DNA of 64,000 nt, taken from Okapia johnstoni (taxonomy: Eukaryota; Chordata; Mammalia; Artiodactyla; Giraffidae). The stretch lies in assembly GCA_024291935.2 (NCBI GenBank), contig JAGTYA010000026.1, positions 6,924,001 to 6,988,000 of the forward strand. The letters run 5' to 3'. Below are positions 1 through 12,900 of this stretch, piece by piece. The notes beneath the pieces are model-generated. The model worked only from the letters and a program-made list of their open reading frames with translations. It searched no databases and was not told the origin of the DNA. The translations under genes and the position numbers were made by a program. Position 1 is the stretch's first letter. Every line of letters begins with the position of its first letter.

Positions 1-1268
1 GGGGAGGGTGGGGCCTGGCCGGGCAGCCTGACTCAGGCGGGGCACGCCCTCCTGGGGAGCTGTGACCTGGGCAGGGGCAGCTTCCTAGCCGGGGCTCCAG
101 GCGAGAAAGTCCAGGAGGCCCTGTCCGCCCCTTGTGACTCAGACACGTTGACACTGCCCACACCCTCACCCAGCTGTCTGTGACCATGCCCAGGATCCCC
201 CTGGCTTCACCCAGGATGCTGGGGCAGAAGGCAGAAGCCATAGGTCAGAGTTCAAGTCCCAGCCTGGTGCTGTGTTACCCCAGCCAGTTCCTGGGCCTTA
301 CTGGGCCTTGCTGAATGGTGTGAACCACCCTCTAGCTGGCCTGGTCAAGATCAGGGATATGACAGCTGCCCAAGGGACCCCAGGCCTCCTGCTCATTCCC
401 CTCCCTTTGGACCCTCTGGTCCCTTCCTGTCCCTCCTCTTGGGAGCCTAAATTTAGCCCCGCCTGGCCGGTGAGGCCCCCACAGCTGTGCTCTAATCCAG
501 CCAAGGGAAGCTGACACCAAGGAGCACGTATATTTAGGGTGTGACGCAGGGGCCCGGGCAGCTGCGGGTGGGGGCATGTGAACCAGATGCCCCCAGGCCC
601 TTTGGTAGTCCAGGTCAGGATCCTGCATCCCCTGACATATCTCCCCCCACCCTACCACCTTGCCTTTTTCAGGCTCTCTCCTCTGGGACCCACAACTTCC
701 TAAAGCCTCGGGCCCCTTTAAGCTGCTGCCTGCCTCCCTCCTCATCACTCCCAGTGCTCAGTTTCCCCTTTTAAGGATATTACGGAGATGAGTCCAGCCG
801 CCCAGTGCCCACTCCTGCAGAAGAGGCGGGTGGTTCCTCCGGTTCAACAAACAGGCAGGGGAGGAGGGGGCACCATCCTTGTTCTGAGGTCATGGAGTTG
901 GTTGTCCCAGGCCCTCCACCCGTGGCCCTGAAAACGTGCCCCCTTTTCTGATGCTCCACCTTGAACCACCCCTCTGGCCAGAAATATGAGGCCTCCCTTT
1001 CCCCATCTCTGAGCGCAGCTGAGGAAAGCGTGGGCCCACACAGATCCTCAGGCCTGGATGTCCTGACCTCCACTCCCCAAAGGCTGCCCACAGCCCCACA
1101 ACTCTGGGGATCCACCAGAGTTGCCAGGGCCCTTCTCTGCGTCCGGGTCCCCAGGGCCCTGGCTGGAATGGGCGGTCTCCTTGGCCACTGGACGGAGGTC
1201 AGGATTCTCAGGCCTCCGGATGGGGTCCCCGCCAGTCTGGGGGGCCCCCAGGCTGCCCTCCCACTCAC
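1..1268 (-). other. EHBP1L1 intron 1 (5' part) with candidate regulatory motifs
   Basis: No exon is visible in this stretch. It has two AP-1 consensus sites (TGACTCA at 29-35 and 135-141) and a perfect CArG box (CCTTTTAAGG at 767-776). There are no obvious ruminant SINEs, which suggests conserved intronic sequence. An enhancer role is inference only. Confidence 0.45.
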
Positions 1269-1372
1269 CATTTCTTGGTGCACTCCACCACCAGCTCGTG
1301 GTAACAGGCCACAAACTGGAATTTGGCGGCCCGCTTGCCCACGCGCTGCAAGCGCTTCCACACCGAGGTCAT
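1269..1372 (-). CDS. EHBP1L1: EHBP1L1 first coding exon (partial gene; rest lies left of the window)
   Basis: Read on the minus strand, an ATG at 1372 opens a frame beginning MTSVWKRLQRVGKRAAKFQF and continuing to ...ECTKK plus two bases of a Trp codon. There it meets a GTGAGT donor at 1268-1263, so the exon ends at 1269 and the Trp codon is split. This is the start of the N-terminal C2-like domain of the EHBP1 family. The family then carries a calponin-homology domain and a C-terminal bMERB domain. From family knowledge, EHBP1L1 is a Rab8/Rab10 effector that works with Bin1 and dynamin on recycling-endosome tubules. Only this exon is in the window; 1-1268 is intron 1 and holds no candidate second exon that I can recognise. 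The ATG lies in a CpG island. EHBP1 has a similar N-terminus, but the neighbours FAM89B, ZNRD2 and LTBP3 point to EHBP1L1. Confidence 0.9.
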
Positions 1373-1930
1373 GGCCCCGCCGCCTCCGCCGCCCGCTCCT
1401 CAGACCGGGGACTCCCGCTAGTCCGCGACCGCTGGCCCGGCCCAGGTCCCCATGGCCTCCGGAATCCTATCCGCGCCGCCCGCCCCGTCCGTGCGGAGGG
1501 GTCCGAGGCGCGGGACCGGGGGCCGCTTTTTTCGCCGCCGCCGCTGAGGGGGCCCGCCGGTGATCTGGCCGCCTCGGAGGGGGGGTCGTCTGGGGCGCGT
1601 CGGGTCGCTGGAGCGCTGAGCGGCCAGCGCGCCGTTTCCTGGAGCCGCACCCCCGTCGGAAGGCGGGCGGGGCTCCGGGGGGAGGCGGGGGCCGGGGCGG
1701 GAGCGCGGGGGCGGGGCGGCCCGGCTTCCGGGGCCTCGCGCGGGGAGGGAGAGCGGGGTTGAGGGGGACGCCTAGACCGCAGCGTCCGCCTGTTGCAAGC
1801 CGAGGCGGTGTGGAGGCGCGGGCGGGGCAAGGGGGCGCGCGGGCTGGGGCAGGGGGCCATCAGCAGCAATTGGTGCCGCCCGCGAGAGCGCTGCCCGGCC
1901 GCCTCCCTTCCTGCCCGCAGCCCTGCGAGG
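1370..1930. promoter_or_regulatory. CpG-island promoter of EHBP1L1
   Basis: Very CpG-rich sequence with GC boxes (for example GGGGCGGGGC-like runs near 1700-1720) begins at the EHBP1L1 start codon and covers its presumed 5' UTR on the minus strand. No TATA box is evident. The long open frames seen here on both strands are a by-product of GC richness, not genes. Confidence 0.6.
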
Positions 1931-3584
1931 TACGTACTGGTGGCCCCATTTCACAGGCTGGGGAAATAGAGACCAGAAAGGAGGAAAGACGTGAAGGGTC
2001 TCAGTGCGCTGACCCAGAGCCAGCTGGCTTCAACTGGGGAGACAGACTCCTGCTGCCACCCACGTGTTAACCAGAGGAGGAAGGAGCAAGGTCAGGGGCC
2101 AGCCCAGGTGGCCCTACGGTGAGCAGCACCCACTTGCCAGCTTCCAGACCTGGCTCTCCAGCTGTCAAGTGAGAAGGCAGCTCCAACACCCCACAAGCAG
2201 CTGACCTCCAACAAGTGTGTGACCTTGGGCAAAGTACCAACGCTCTGAGCCTCAGTTTTTACCTCTGCAAAATAGGGATAATATAGTTGCACCTTTTACA
2301 ACGTCATTGGGAATGAAACCTTGGAAAGCATTTAGCGTGGAACCTAGCTGATTTTTGCCAGGTCTTACTAAATAAAATCCATTATCGTGGAGAGTAAAAG
2401 TGTGTGTGTTTCCTCTCCCTCCCCTGGAAAGCCTGCCGCGGGGCGTTAACCGCTGTGTTCACACCTAGATTAGAGCCCTTATCGCCAGCCCGCCTGCTGG
2501 GTCATGAACCGCTGCAGGTGTCAGGCCCAGAGTTAGGAGAACAGTCGTAGAGCATCAAACTGGCCTGTTCCCTGTCAGCGCAAACGCTCCGCTAGGTTTG
2601 TGAATGGACAGAAGCCTGGTCCTTGATAAACGCTCGGTTTGAACAGGACGTCTGACTGCCAGGAGGGTCAGCTGAGTTCTGTCCAGGGCGCAGGTGACTG
2701 TGCAGCGGCTGTGGGGACAGGCAGCCAGCCGGTAAGCCTAACTGCGCAACTTCGAGGTCCTCTCCTCTTCGTTTCTGGAAGTTGTGGGGTATCGTGTGCG
2801 CGAAAGCCTTAGCACCCACCACTCGCAAATGTGCAGACTTATCTGGGGGACGAGGGAAAGAACCTGACACCCTGGTTTAGCTGCTAGACCCAGCCTCGTG
2901 ACTCTCCACTGTAAAAGAAAGCCTTTTAGATACAACTCTAAAGGTCCCAGGTGCTGTAGAGGGGGAGCCAGGTAGAGAATGGGAGTGTTTGGCCGCTGGG
3001 AGTCTGTCTCAGGATCGAAACCCAGAGCCCCATCACCCTCCAGGGCTTGCCTGGACTTTAGGGGGTCCTCGGGCACTGGGGCTTCATCCCTTTCTGCCTC
3101 TGCAACTCTTTCCTCCCGCCCATTGGTCACTCGTTCCCGGCCCTTCCAAGAGGCGCTTTCCCCTCTCACGCCTAGGGCCCCTCGGCCCGGCCCGCCTGCC
3201 CGGGCCCACCCATTTCCTGTGCCGCCTCAACCCCGCCCCCACATGGGGTGGAAAGTTTCTCTCCTCGAGATGGGCGGCTGCTTCTCCTTCCTTCCCGGCC
3301 GGCCAGGAAAGCCCGAAGCGAGTGGGTAGGCGGGTTGGGCTCCAGGCCTCCAGCCAGAGAGGGGAAGTGACTCGCCCGCAGTCACACAACCGCGAGACCA
3401 CGCCGCGCCAGCTTGGAACGATCGGCAGGCAACTCTGCCCGGGGAGCGAGGTTTCGCACCCGGCCGCCCCCGAGCCTCTTCCAACTCGGGGTCTCGGGCG
3501 CCACCCGCTGGCGGAGCGCGGGGCAGCATCTGTCAGAATCACCGCTATCTTCCCGCCCCAGAGCCAAGTAGTCGGAACACACCA
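1931..3584. other. Intergenic stretch between EHBP1L1 and FAM89B
   Basis: No gene recognised. An old MIR-like SINE in plus orientation lies at about 2195-2360 (core near 2218-2280). The part from about 3080 to 3550 is GC-rich and could hold regulatory sequence, but I see no exon. Confidence 0.4.
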
Positions 3585-4113
3585 ATGCTGAGACAGTATT
3601 TATTTATCTATGAGCCAAAGAGGCTGACCCCTAAGCTTAAATATCCAGCACGGAGCCTTGGTCCTCCTGACCTTGGATGTGCAGGAATGGGTCCTGGAGA
3701 GCTCCTGTCTAGGGCAGTGGAACCCAGGGGCCAGAGGTGGGATGCCCCTGAGCCAGCAGCTGCCAGCAGCAGCGAAGGTGAAGAGACAGGAGCCAGGCCA
3801 CTCAATCCCAGTCCCAGAGATGCCAAGGGAAGTGCTTTGGACACCACTGCCAGACTGAAGGTCGGCCACGCTGGAGGTCCCACAAGTGGAGGTCCAGTGC
3901 CATGGGCAGAGGCTATAGCCCAGGTACCCGCCCCAGAGCCAGCTAACCCAAGACATGAGAGGGTAGGCAGCTTTGCCTCCGTGGGGCCCAGACCTTGCCC
4001 TCCTGTGAGGTGAGGTGGTATGGGGGAAAGCAGGCACTGTAGTCTGAGTACTTGCTGAGGGGTGAGTTTCTGAGCCTTTTCCGTGGGTGCAGGCCCCACC
4101 CCACCCCCAGCTC
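3585..4113 (-). other. FAM89B: FAM89B 3' UTR
   Basis: This is the roughly 510-nt stretch between the FAM89B stop codon and the poly(A) signal. Several overlapping long frames here are not supported as genes. Confidence 0.6.
3599..3604 (-). terminator. FAM89B: FAM89B poly(A) signal AATAAA
   Basis: TTTATT on the plus strand is AATAAA on the minus strand, about 510 nt downstream of the FAM89B stop, within a run that offers more than one overlapping hexamer. Cleavage would be expected near 3580. Confidence 0.7.
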
Positions 4114-5970
<1,857 letters not shown>

Positions 5971-7201
5971 TTAGTGTTGCAGCTGCTGCAGACTGCGCAG
6001 AGCTTCAGCACACGCCCGGATAAGGCTACACAGCTGGATGCTAGTCTCCAGGGAGGTGCTAGAGCCCAGCTCAGCTGAGGCCCAGGTCAGCTTCTGCAGG
6101 AGAGCCTCCTGTGTGCAGGCCACCACATCTGCATTTGGAAGCACAGCAGGAGGGGGTGGCCCCTGGACTGCCTTAAGCCCTGCTGCAGCTCCCTCACAGT
6201 GTTCGGGACGGGGTACTGGGGGCTGAGGGGCAGGCCGAGAGCTCAAGGGGGGCTCCGAGGCAGAGGCGAGCTGGTGCTCCCGAGCTTGGGAGAGGGCAGC
6301 CTGGGCATTCAGAGCTAAAAAAGGAGAAAGCCAGTGGAATGATCAGGATATACCTGGCCCCTCCTCAGGCCTAAGACACTTCCCTACCCTTTACTGTTCT
6401 GCTCTCTCTGTACTTGAGATGTATTCCCTGCCCCAGTATAAGGGAACACATCCATTTTCTTTTTTGTATCAGAGGTATTTACGCCCTTGCTTAAAGAGCA
6501 TAAGGCCTCCTCTCATCAGAACTATGCCTAATAAGCTCAGGCTCTGGTGTCTGGCACACAGTAGGTGCTTAGTGCTCTTACTGAATGAATGGTCCTTTCT
6601 AGGAGAAAGGAGAACGCAACTCACCCTTGCCCCACCCACAAATACCACTGTCACCTCCCAACTACTGTTCCTGAGCCTGTATCACCACAGTTCTTCATCA
6701 AGCACCCTCGACCCCTCACCCGGGTTATCTTTATCCACGTCTGAGTCGAGCTCCTGACAAGCCACGCAGTAGATTTTCCGCTGTTTGTCTTGGAGGAGGA
6801 TCGTCTAGGGGCCAGAAAGCACAGGGATCAGGGGTGAGAGGGGCGATGGGGTTCAGAGGGAAGAGATGGGGAAAGGGCCGTGTGGCCTGGTCCGCGGCCC
6901 CAGCCTGGATCCCACGTCCCGAGTATCTCCTCACCCCGCAGTCAGCGCAGGTCTCGCCCAGCATGCGGTAACCACGCAGCAGGTAGTCGCCCATGAGCCG
7001 GGAGATGCGATCCTGTCGCTCCCGCCGCGCTTGCAGCACCTTCGTCTCCGCTTCGGTCGGGGGCTCCCAGGAGAAGTCGTCGACTTCTGGGGGAAGAGAG
7101 GCACAAGGGGCCGGAAGGTCTTGCTGAAGCAAGATGCCGCCCGAACCGCGAAGCCACAGGCCCACGCAATCCATGTCCTCACCAGCGCCGTTTAGGGCCA
7201 T
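5971..7201 (-). CDS. ZNRD2: ZNRD2 (SSSCA1/p27), zinc-ribbon domain protein
   Basis: Four coding exons on the minus strand: 7201-7183, 7086-6935, 6804-6720 and 6314-5971. The lengths 19, 152, 85 and 344 nt join in frame to 199 codons plus stop, the same length as human ZNRD2. All introns are GT-AG. The protein starts MALNGAEVDDFSW and ends LRSLQQLQH. The zinc ribbon is C53-x2-C56 (exon 2 end) paired with C70-x2-C73 (exon 3), a CX2C-X13-CX2C site. A Pro/Ala-rich linker follows, then a conserved helical C-terminus at about 150-199. From the literature it is the autoantigen of Sjogren syndrome/scleroderma; its molecular role is not well defined. Exon 1 codes only six residues plus one base, so the start was set by homology and by its place in the CpG island. 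Confidence 0.95.
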
Positions 7202-7500
7202 GTTGCCGTTGTCGCCGCTAGACTCACCGGAAGTGACGCACAAGCAGCGCGCCTTCCGCTTGCCCCGCCCTTCCCCGTCGGGCCGAGAGTGAGGGCGGAA
7301 ATGACGCTCTCTCTGCTCCTCCGACGTCGCGATGCCCAGAGTGGGGCGTGTCTGCTGCAGTATGGACCCTGTCCTACTGGCACGCCCCTCGGTGGGAGTC
7401 TGTGGATAAAAACTTTTCGACTGCCTGGGCGTCAGGAGGGGTGTCTCCGTGGTAATGCTGCTCAGGTCTCAGGACCCGGAAGTGACAGCGCAGGGTCGCT
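6900..7500. promoter_or_regulatory. CpG/ETS promoter of ZNRD2, possibly divergent
   Basis: GC-rich sequence surrounds the ZNRD2 start at 7201. ETS consensus CCGGAAGT occurs at 7227-7234, followed by TGACG, and again at 7476-7483. Such GGAAGTGAC boxes are typical of TATA-less housekeeping and bidirectional promoters. In human a divergent noncoding transcript starts next to ZNRD2. Whether one exists here cannot be read from the sequence. Confidence 0.5.
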
Positions 7501-7802
7501 CTTCCCGCCGCAGTTGGAGGGGATCGCTTGGCTTGAGAAATCTCTGGCCTCCGCCTCCTTGGTGTTTCCCTTTCCGCACTGGCAGGATCCGGGACAGGCG
7601 GGGCAGTTGGCATCATCACAACACCACTCTTGATAATAACAAACGGCCCCTTCCGCGTGCGTGGAGCCTCCTTGGGCCTCAGTCGTTCGCCATTCAACTG
7701 GCAAAGCAGACCAGGCAACGAAAGTTCTCCCCGTCAGTTGTTCAGTCGCCAAGTCATGTCCGAATCTTTAGGCCCCCAGGGACTTCAGCACGCTAGGCTC
7801 CC

Positions 7803-8178
7803 CTGACCTTCACTATCTCCCAGAGTTTGCTCAAACTCATGTCCATTGAGTCAGTGATGCCGTCCAACCATCTCATGCTCTGTTGCCCGCTTCTCCTGTT
7901 GCCTTCAATCTTTTCCCGGTCTCAGGGTCCTTTCCAATGAGTCTACTTTTCGCATCAGGTGGCCAAGGTATTGGAGCTTCAGCATCAGTTCTTCCAGTGA
8001 ATATTCAGGGTTGATTTCCTTTAAGATTAACTGGTTTGATCTTGCTGTCCAAAGGACCACAGTCCAAAAGTATCAATTCTTCCGCGCTTAGCCTTTCTTA
8101 TGGTCCAACTCTCATATCCCTACGTGACTATGGGAAAACCATAGCTTTGACTATACGGACCTTTGTCCGCAAAGTCTG
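7803..8178 (-). mobile_element. BovB (RTE) LINE 3' fragment
   Basis: The minus strand matches the BovB 3' coding end as I know it, for example the segment complementary to TGTCCATTGAGTCAGTGATG at about 7841-7860. There are many substitutions and small indels relative to the copy at 57810-58713, so this is an old 5'-truncated copy. Confidence 0.85.
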
Positions 8179-8483
8179 TACCTTTCAGCTTATTTCAAGA
8201 CCCCTCCCCTTCTGCATGTTCGGTGTTCCAGCATGTCCACCCCACTACCCCCTCCATCCCCATCCAGAGGCCTGGGACTGATGCAAAGTCAGCGCCTAAG
8301 CAGGTTTTTTATTTTGTTGAAGTTGGCACGCTCAGAAAGCCAGCTGATGGAGGCGGGGGTCGGGTGGCGGGGGTCGGGTGGGGTGGTGGTGGAAATCGCT
8401 GTGCTGGGCATGTGCTGTTTCGGTTCCAGCGGCATGCTGGAGAGTGGGGATGAGGGGTTTGTTATGCATGCCTGTGACCCTTA

Positions 8484-8690
8484 TGGGGGTTCCCAGGTGG
8501 TGAAGTGGTAAAGAATCTTCAGGCAACACAGGGGAGAGTGGATTTGATCCCTAGATGGGGTAAATCCCCTAAAGGAGGAAAGGACAATCCACTCCAGGAT
8601 TCTTGCTTGAAAAATCCCACGGACAGAAAAGCCTGGTAAACTACAGCCTGTGGGGTGGCAAAGAGTCGGACATGACTGAGCACGCTCATG
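8484..8690 (+). mobile_element. Bov-tA SINE (diverged)
   Basis: Begins with a tRNA-derived head (GGTTCCCAGGTGGTGAAGTG-like) and ends with the BovB-derived tail CAAAGAGTCGGACATGACTG. Diverged from the consensus. Confidence 0.85.
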
Positions 8691-9819
8691 ACCGTTATGC
8701 TCTTCTTGAGTGGGTTGCTGTTAAAATTACTTGGGCTTCCTAAACATTGGCCCAGGTGGGGGCTTTTGTTTGTTTTCTCCCTCTCTTTTTAACCCCATAC
8801 ACATTCTCTCCCTTAATAGGTTTGGAGAAGCCAGGTGGAGCAGGCAGCAATCCCCCCGACGTGCAGCCTGCAGTGCCTCAGGGCTGTATTCCAGGGAAGT
8901 GGAGACACTAGGACTTAGACTCCCACAGTCGCTTCAGCAGTCTGTCTCTGACTGGCAGAACACGCTTTCACAGTTTCACCTACAGTTAGAGTGCCCTCCT
9001 CATGGCCCCATCTTCCTCCTACATAGACTCCCTGGACCTTCCATTTTTGGACACTTGCTGCTTCCTGCTTCCTTGGAGAGCCCTGGGCCCTGAGTCACTC
9101 TGTCCAACGACCAGCAGGCTCTTGGGCAGCAGTGTACCTGACTCAGGGCCCGACGCCAGGTTGGTTCTGCCAAACTGACTAGAGGGACTCTTGGACTCTA
9201 GCCTATATGCACAGTCCCTCCAGGTCCTTACTATCTTCAGCTCCAAGCTCCTCCTCATCCCCAGACTCCTCAATGCATCCTTCTGTGTCATCATAATGAC
9301 CAATATACACTTGACAGCTTATCCTACCTGGCCTCAACTAAGACCCTTACATTCATCCTCCCATTTACTCCCTTCCATTTGTTCCTCATGACAACTCCTC
9401 TCTCCTGGGTGGGGTTGGGGAGTGGAAAGGTAACATCTCACAGAAATTCACTACTGCTATGGACAAAAAAAAGAAAAATAGACGAATCACTAGAACTTTG
9501 CTGGCTCACTTGGGGGAGGAGGGGTAGGGCAAGTGATACTTGGTAAGATAGAATGGCAACAGCTGGGCCATCTTACAGCTCAGCCCTTTCTACAGTCTAT
9601 CATGCCAATCTTAAATCCGTTCTGAGATGACAATAAAAGGTCTCAGTTCCCCCATCCCCACCCTGCACCCCACACCCCACAGTGGGTCCTGGCTGCTATA
9701 AGGGAGCCTTGTCCCTCTTAGGGGAATTTCCTTGAGACAGACAAACTCCCATAGGAAACTACAGATGAGGCAGTGATTACTGCTTAGGCTCATATTGTTT
9801 AAGTTTATAGTACTGCTAC
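8691..9819. other. Intergenic stretch without recognised gene
   Basis: Unique-looking sequence with no exon or strong repeat that I can name. A short A-rich patch lies at 9465-9482. Confidence 0.35.
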
Positions 9820-10084
9820 CGGAGAAGGCAATGGCACCCCACTCCAGTACTCTTGCCTGGAAAATCCCATGGACGGAGGAGCCTGGTAGGCTACAGTCCA
9901 TGGGGTCGCTGGGAGTCGGACATAACTGAGCGACTTCACTTTCACTTTTCCCTTTCATGCACTGGAGAAGGAGATGGCAACCCACTCCAGTATTCTTGCC
10001 TGGAGAATCCTAGGGACGGCGGAGCCTGGTGAGCTGCCGTCTATGGGGTCGCACAGTCGGACACGAATGAAGCGACTTAGCAGC
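9820..10084 (+). mobile_element. Bov-A2 dimeric SINE with 13-nt target duplication
   Basis: Two head-to-tail BovB-derived monomers, split near 9961. The flanks are exact copies of ATAGTACTGCTAC at 9807-9819 and 10085-10097, which mark the target-site duplication. Confidence 0.9.
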
Positions 10085-10392
10085 ATAGTACTGCTACAGG
10101 TGACACAAAGAAATCTAGGTAAATTCTTGTGATCAGCTCCAGCTAGAAAACTCTCCTAATCCTTCTATTGAAACAAGGCAGAAATAACATGTCATTATGA
10201 TAGTGGGGCAGAAATACCCCCTCTTAAGGCAGTCTCCTTTAAAAGAAAAATCACAGCTGTCAAGCCCAAGTCCTGACAGACATCTATAGAACACTCTTGC
10301 CAACAACAGCAGAAGTCATATTCTCAAATATGCTTGGAACGTTCTCCAGGATAGACTGTAGGTTACACTATAAAACAAGTCTCAATACACTT

Positions 10393-10588
10393 ATTTTAAA
10401 AATTTATTTGTTTATTCAGCTGTATTAGGTCTTAGTTGTGGCACACGGGATCTTTCTTTGTGGCCCTCAGACTCTCTAGTTGTGGTGTGTGGCTCAGTGC
10501 TGTGCAGCATGTGGGACCTTAGTCCCCCGACCAGGGGTCAAACCTACAAGGCAGACTCTTATCCACTGGACCACCAGGGAAGTCCCTG
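10393..10588 (-). mobile_element. CHR-type tRNA-derived SINE
   Basis: The reverse strand has the GACTTCCCTGGTGGTCCAGT head at its 5' end. Flanked by AATACACTT at 10384-10392 and 10589-10597. Confidence 0.85.
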
Positions 10589-10845
10589 AATACACTTTTT
10601 AAAAAGGTTAAAAGCATACAAAATATGTTCTCAGACCTCACTGGAATGAAATTAGCTGTCAATAACAAGGAAATTTGGGAAATTCACAAATATGTGGACA
10701 TTAACACCCTCCTGAATAACTAATGGGTCATAGAAGAAATCACACGGGAAGTTAGAAACTACTTTGAGATTAATGAAAACACAGTGTACTAAAACTTGAG
10801 ATGCAGCCACAGCAGTGCTTGAGGAAAGTTTACAATTGTGTGTTA

Positions 10846-10982
10846 CTTTTTTCTTTTTTTCTTTTGGCTGCACTGTGGGGCTCGTATGATCTTAGTTCTC
10901 CGACCTGGGATTGAACCTCAAACCCCGGGCTTCAGCAATGAGAGCACCGAGTCCTAACCACTGTACCACCAGGGAATTCCCT
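10846..10982 (-). mobile_element. CHR-type SINE
   Basis: The reverse strand starts GGAATTCCCTGGTGGTACAG and ends in the plus-strand T run at 10849-10862, which is its poly(A) tail. Confidence 0.8.
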
Positions 10983-11148
10983 GTATATTCTTATATTTAA
11001 AAAGGAAAAAAAAGTCTGAAATTAATAAGGTAACCTTCTACCTTAAGAAACTAGGAAAAGTAGAGCAAACTAAATCCAAAGAAAACAGAAGAAAGGCTAG
11101 AATAAAGATTAGAGAAAATCAACTCAGCTGCAATTCAGTTCTTTAGAA

Positions 11149-11581
11149 CAGGGGTCCCCGACTCCCTGTCCATGGCCTGTTACAAACTGGGCTGCACAGC
11201 TGAAGGTGAGCGGTGGGTGAGCTAGTGAAGCTTCATCTGTACTTACAGTAGCTCCCCGTCACTCCCATTACTGCCTGAGCTCCAACTCCTGTCAGATCAC
11301 TGGCAGTATGAGATTCTCATAGGAGTACGAACCCTTCTATGAACTGCGCATATGAAGGATCTAGGCTGCTTACTCCTTATGAGAGTCTAATGCCTGACGA
11401 CCTGAAGTGGAGCTGAGGTTGTGATGCTAGCACTGGAGATCAGCAGCAAATATAGATTATCATTAGCATAATAAATGTAATGCTTTTAAATCATCCCCAA
11501 ACCACCTCACCTGCCCCCAGCTGCGGAAAAATTGTCTTCCACAAAACTGGTTTCTGGTGCCGGAAAGGCTGGGGACCACTG
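11149..11581. mobile_element. hAT-superfamily nonautonomous DNA transposon with intact 8-bp TSD
   Basis: Terminal inverted repeats CAGGGGTCCCC (left) and GGGGACCACTG (right) bound a 433-bp element. Exact 8-bp duplications CTTTAGAA lie at 11141-11148 and 11582-11589. The 8-bp duplication and CAG...CTG ends are hAT hallmarks. No transposase is encoded. It resembles a common mammalian Tip100-like MER family, but I am not certain of the name. Confidence 0.85.
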
Positions 11582-11589
11582 CTTTAGAA

Positions 11590-12660
11590 GGCCAACAAAA
11601 TTGCCAAACCTTTAGTGAGAGTGACCGACTGAAGCCCAGGTCAGCCAAATGGTGTAAACTTTGCAGCTCCAGCTGGAATGCAGTGTGGCTGTGGTTGCTG
11701 AGTCAAGGAGTCCCCAGATGTGAAACAGATAATGTCATAATCCTGCTGCCTGTAGAGGGCTTTGGACAGCAGTGTTCTCAGCTAACTGTGGAAACAAATC
11801 ATGGCTGATCAAACCATCTAGATCACTTATGCAGATACCCCTGCTGAGGACCCATTCTCTGATGAGACTGACAGGAATCAAGCTGTGGATCGAGCTCACA
11901 CTACCTAGATTGTCTCTATTTCTGCCCGGACCCCTCGTCATACCAGATACAGCGATACGTCCACCATCATAGAGTGGACACAAAATATAGGACTCTGTGC
12001 CTCTGATGCAGAGGCTGCCACTTCATGCCAGACTTGTGATTCCAACCAAAATCTCTTTGTCCTGCAAAGAGGGAGGCTACAGTGTATATGGCATTGTCCC
12101 TGCCCACTCCTGAGGCACGGGACCTTTGGCTCCTTCTTGGGGCTATGGATGGTGTTTCATACTTTTTCAGTTTACAGTGGTACCGTTTCAGATCAATCAG
12201 TCAAGTTTGGTCACACCATTGTGATTCTTGAGACTAATCCGTGTAATGTTCTTGGCTTTCTGGGCCAATTGAAGTCTAACAATGGTGTACCCTTCATCTC
12301 AAAAGCCACCCAACAATGGGCTGATTGTCTAGGTATCTGGCAGTCCTTCCATTCTCCCTAATCATCCACAAGCATGGAGTACTGTTGAGTGTTGAAACAG
12401 CTCCTCAAAAATTAGCTCAAAGAGGTTTCTGGCTCTTCTTCCTGGTCCACATACAGCAGTTAAGTACTATGGGACCATCTCTTCTAGGCCATGTCCTTCA
12501 TAATGATCAAGATGAGAGGGGTGGGGTTTATATACACCAGCTTTGGAATTTTAGGGCTCACCATTCACCATTCCTGGACATAATACTTCTTTCTTTTCCT
12601 CAACAGCAACTCCAGGTCAGCGGGGTTGGTGAACGCTGGGTTACAGCCCAGTCAGAAAGG
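11590..12660 (+). pseudogene. Decayed endogenous retrovirus-like pol segment (integrase-like)
   Basis: Plus-strand frames around 12137-12360 show a retroviral integrase-core pattern: a VYSG motif near 12170, an NNG...F motif near 12278 and a QQWAD motif near 12315. These are spread over a broken reading frame. The upstream part near 12030 could be the remains of an integrase zinc-binding segment. Several stops and frame changes show it is dead. Family assignment (ERVL-like is my best guess) is uncertain, and the outer limits are approximate. Confidence 0.5.
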
Positions 12661-12667
12661 GGCCTCG

Positions 12668-12900
12668 AGACTTCCCTGGTGGTCCAGTGATGAAGAATCC
12701 GCCTTCCAGTGTGGTTCGATCCCTGGTCTGGAAACTAAGATCGCACATGCCTTGGGACAACTAAGTTCACACACTGCAGCTACAGAATCTGTACACCACA
12801 ACTAGAGAGAAGCCTGCGCGCTGCAGTGAAGAGCCTGTGTGCCATAACTAAGACCCAGTGCGGCCAGAAAATACGTTTTAAAAATTAAAAATAAATACAT
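12668..12900 (+). mobile_element. CHR-type SINE
   Basis: Starts GACTTCCCTGGTGGTCCAGT and ends in an A/T-rich AAATAAATA-type tail near 12890. Confidence 0.85.

Larger units (their letters stand above)
10240..11140 (+). mobile_element. Old L1 ORF2 fragment, interrupted by two SINEs
   Basis: The segments 10240-10392, 10598-10845 and 10983-11140 read as one continuous L1 ORF2 stretch in plus orientation (L1MA-like, by recognition). CHR-type SINEs split it at 10393-10588 and 10846-10982. Stops and indels are frequent, so it codes for nothing intact. Confidence 0.7.

Noticed and set aside
961..1869. Long overlapping frames on both strands near the EHBP1L1 start
   Set aside because: They are explained by GC-rich, stop-poor CpG-island DNA; only the 104-nt exon at 1269-1372 matches a protein family and ends at a splice donor.
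6419..6757. 112-codon plus-strand frame within ZNRD2 intron 3
   Set aside because: Intronic, includes a MIR-like trace near 6540, overlaps antisense to ZNRD2 exon 3, and has no recognisable protein.
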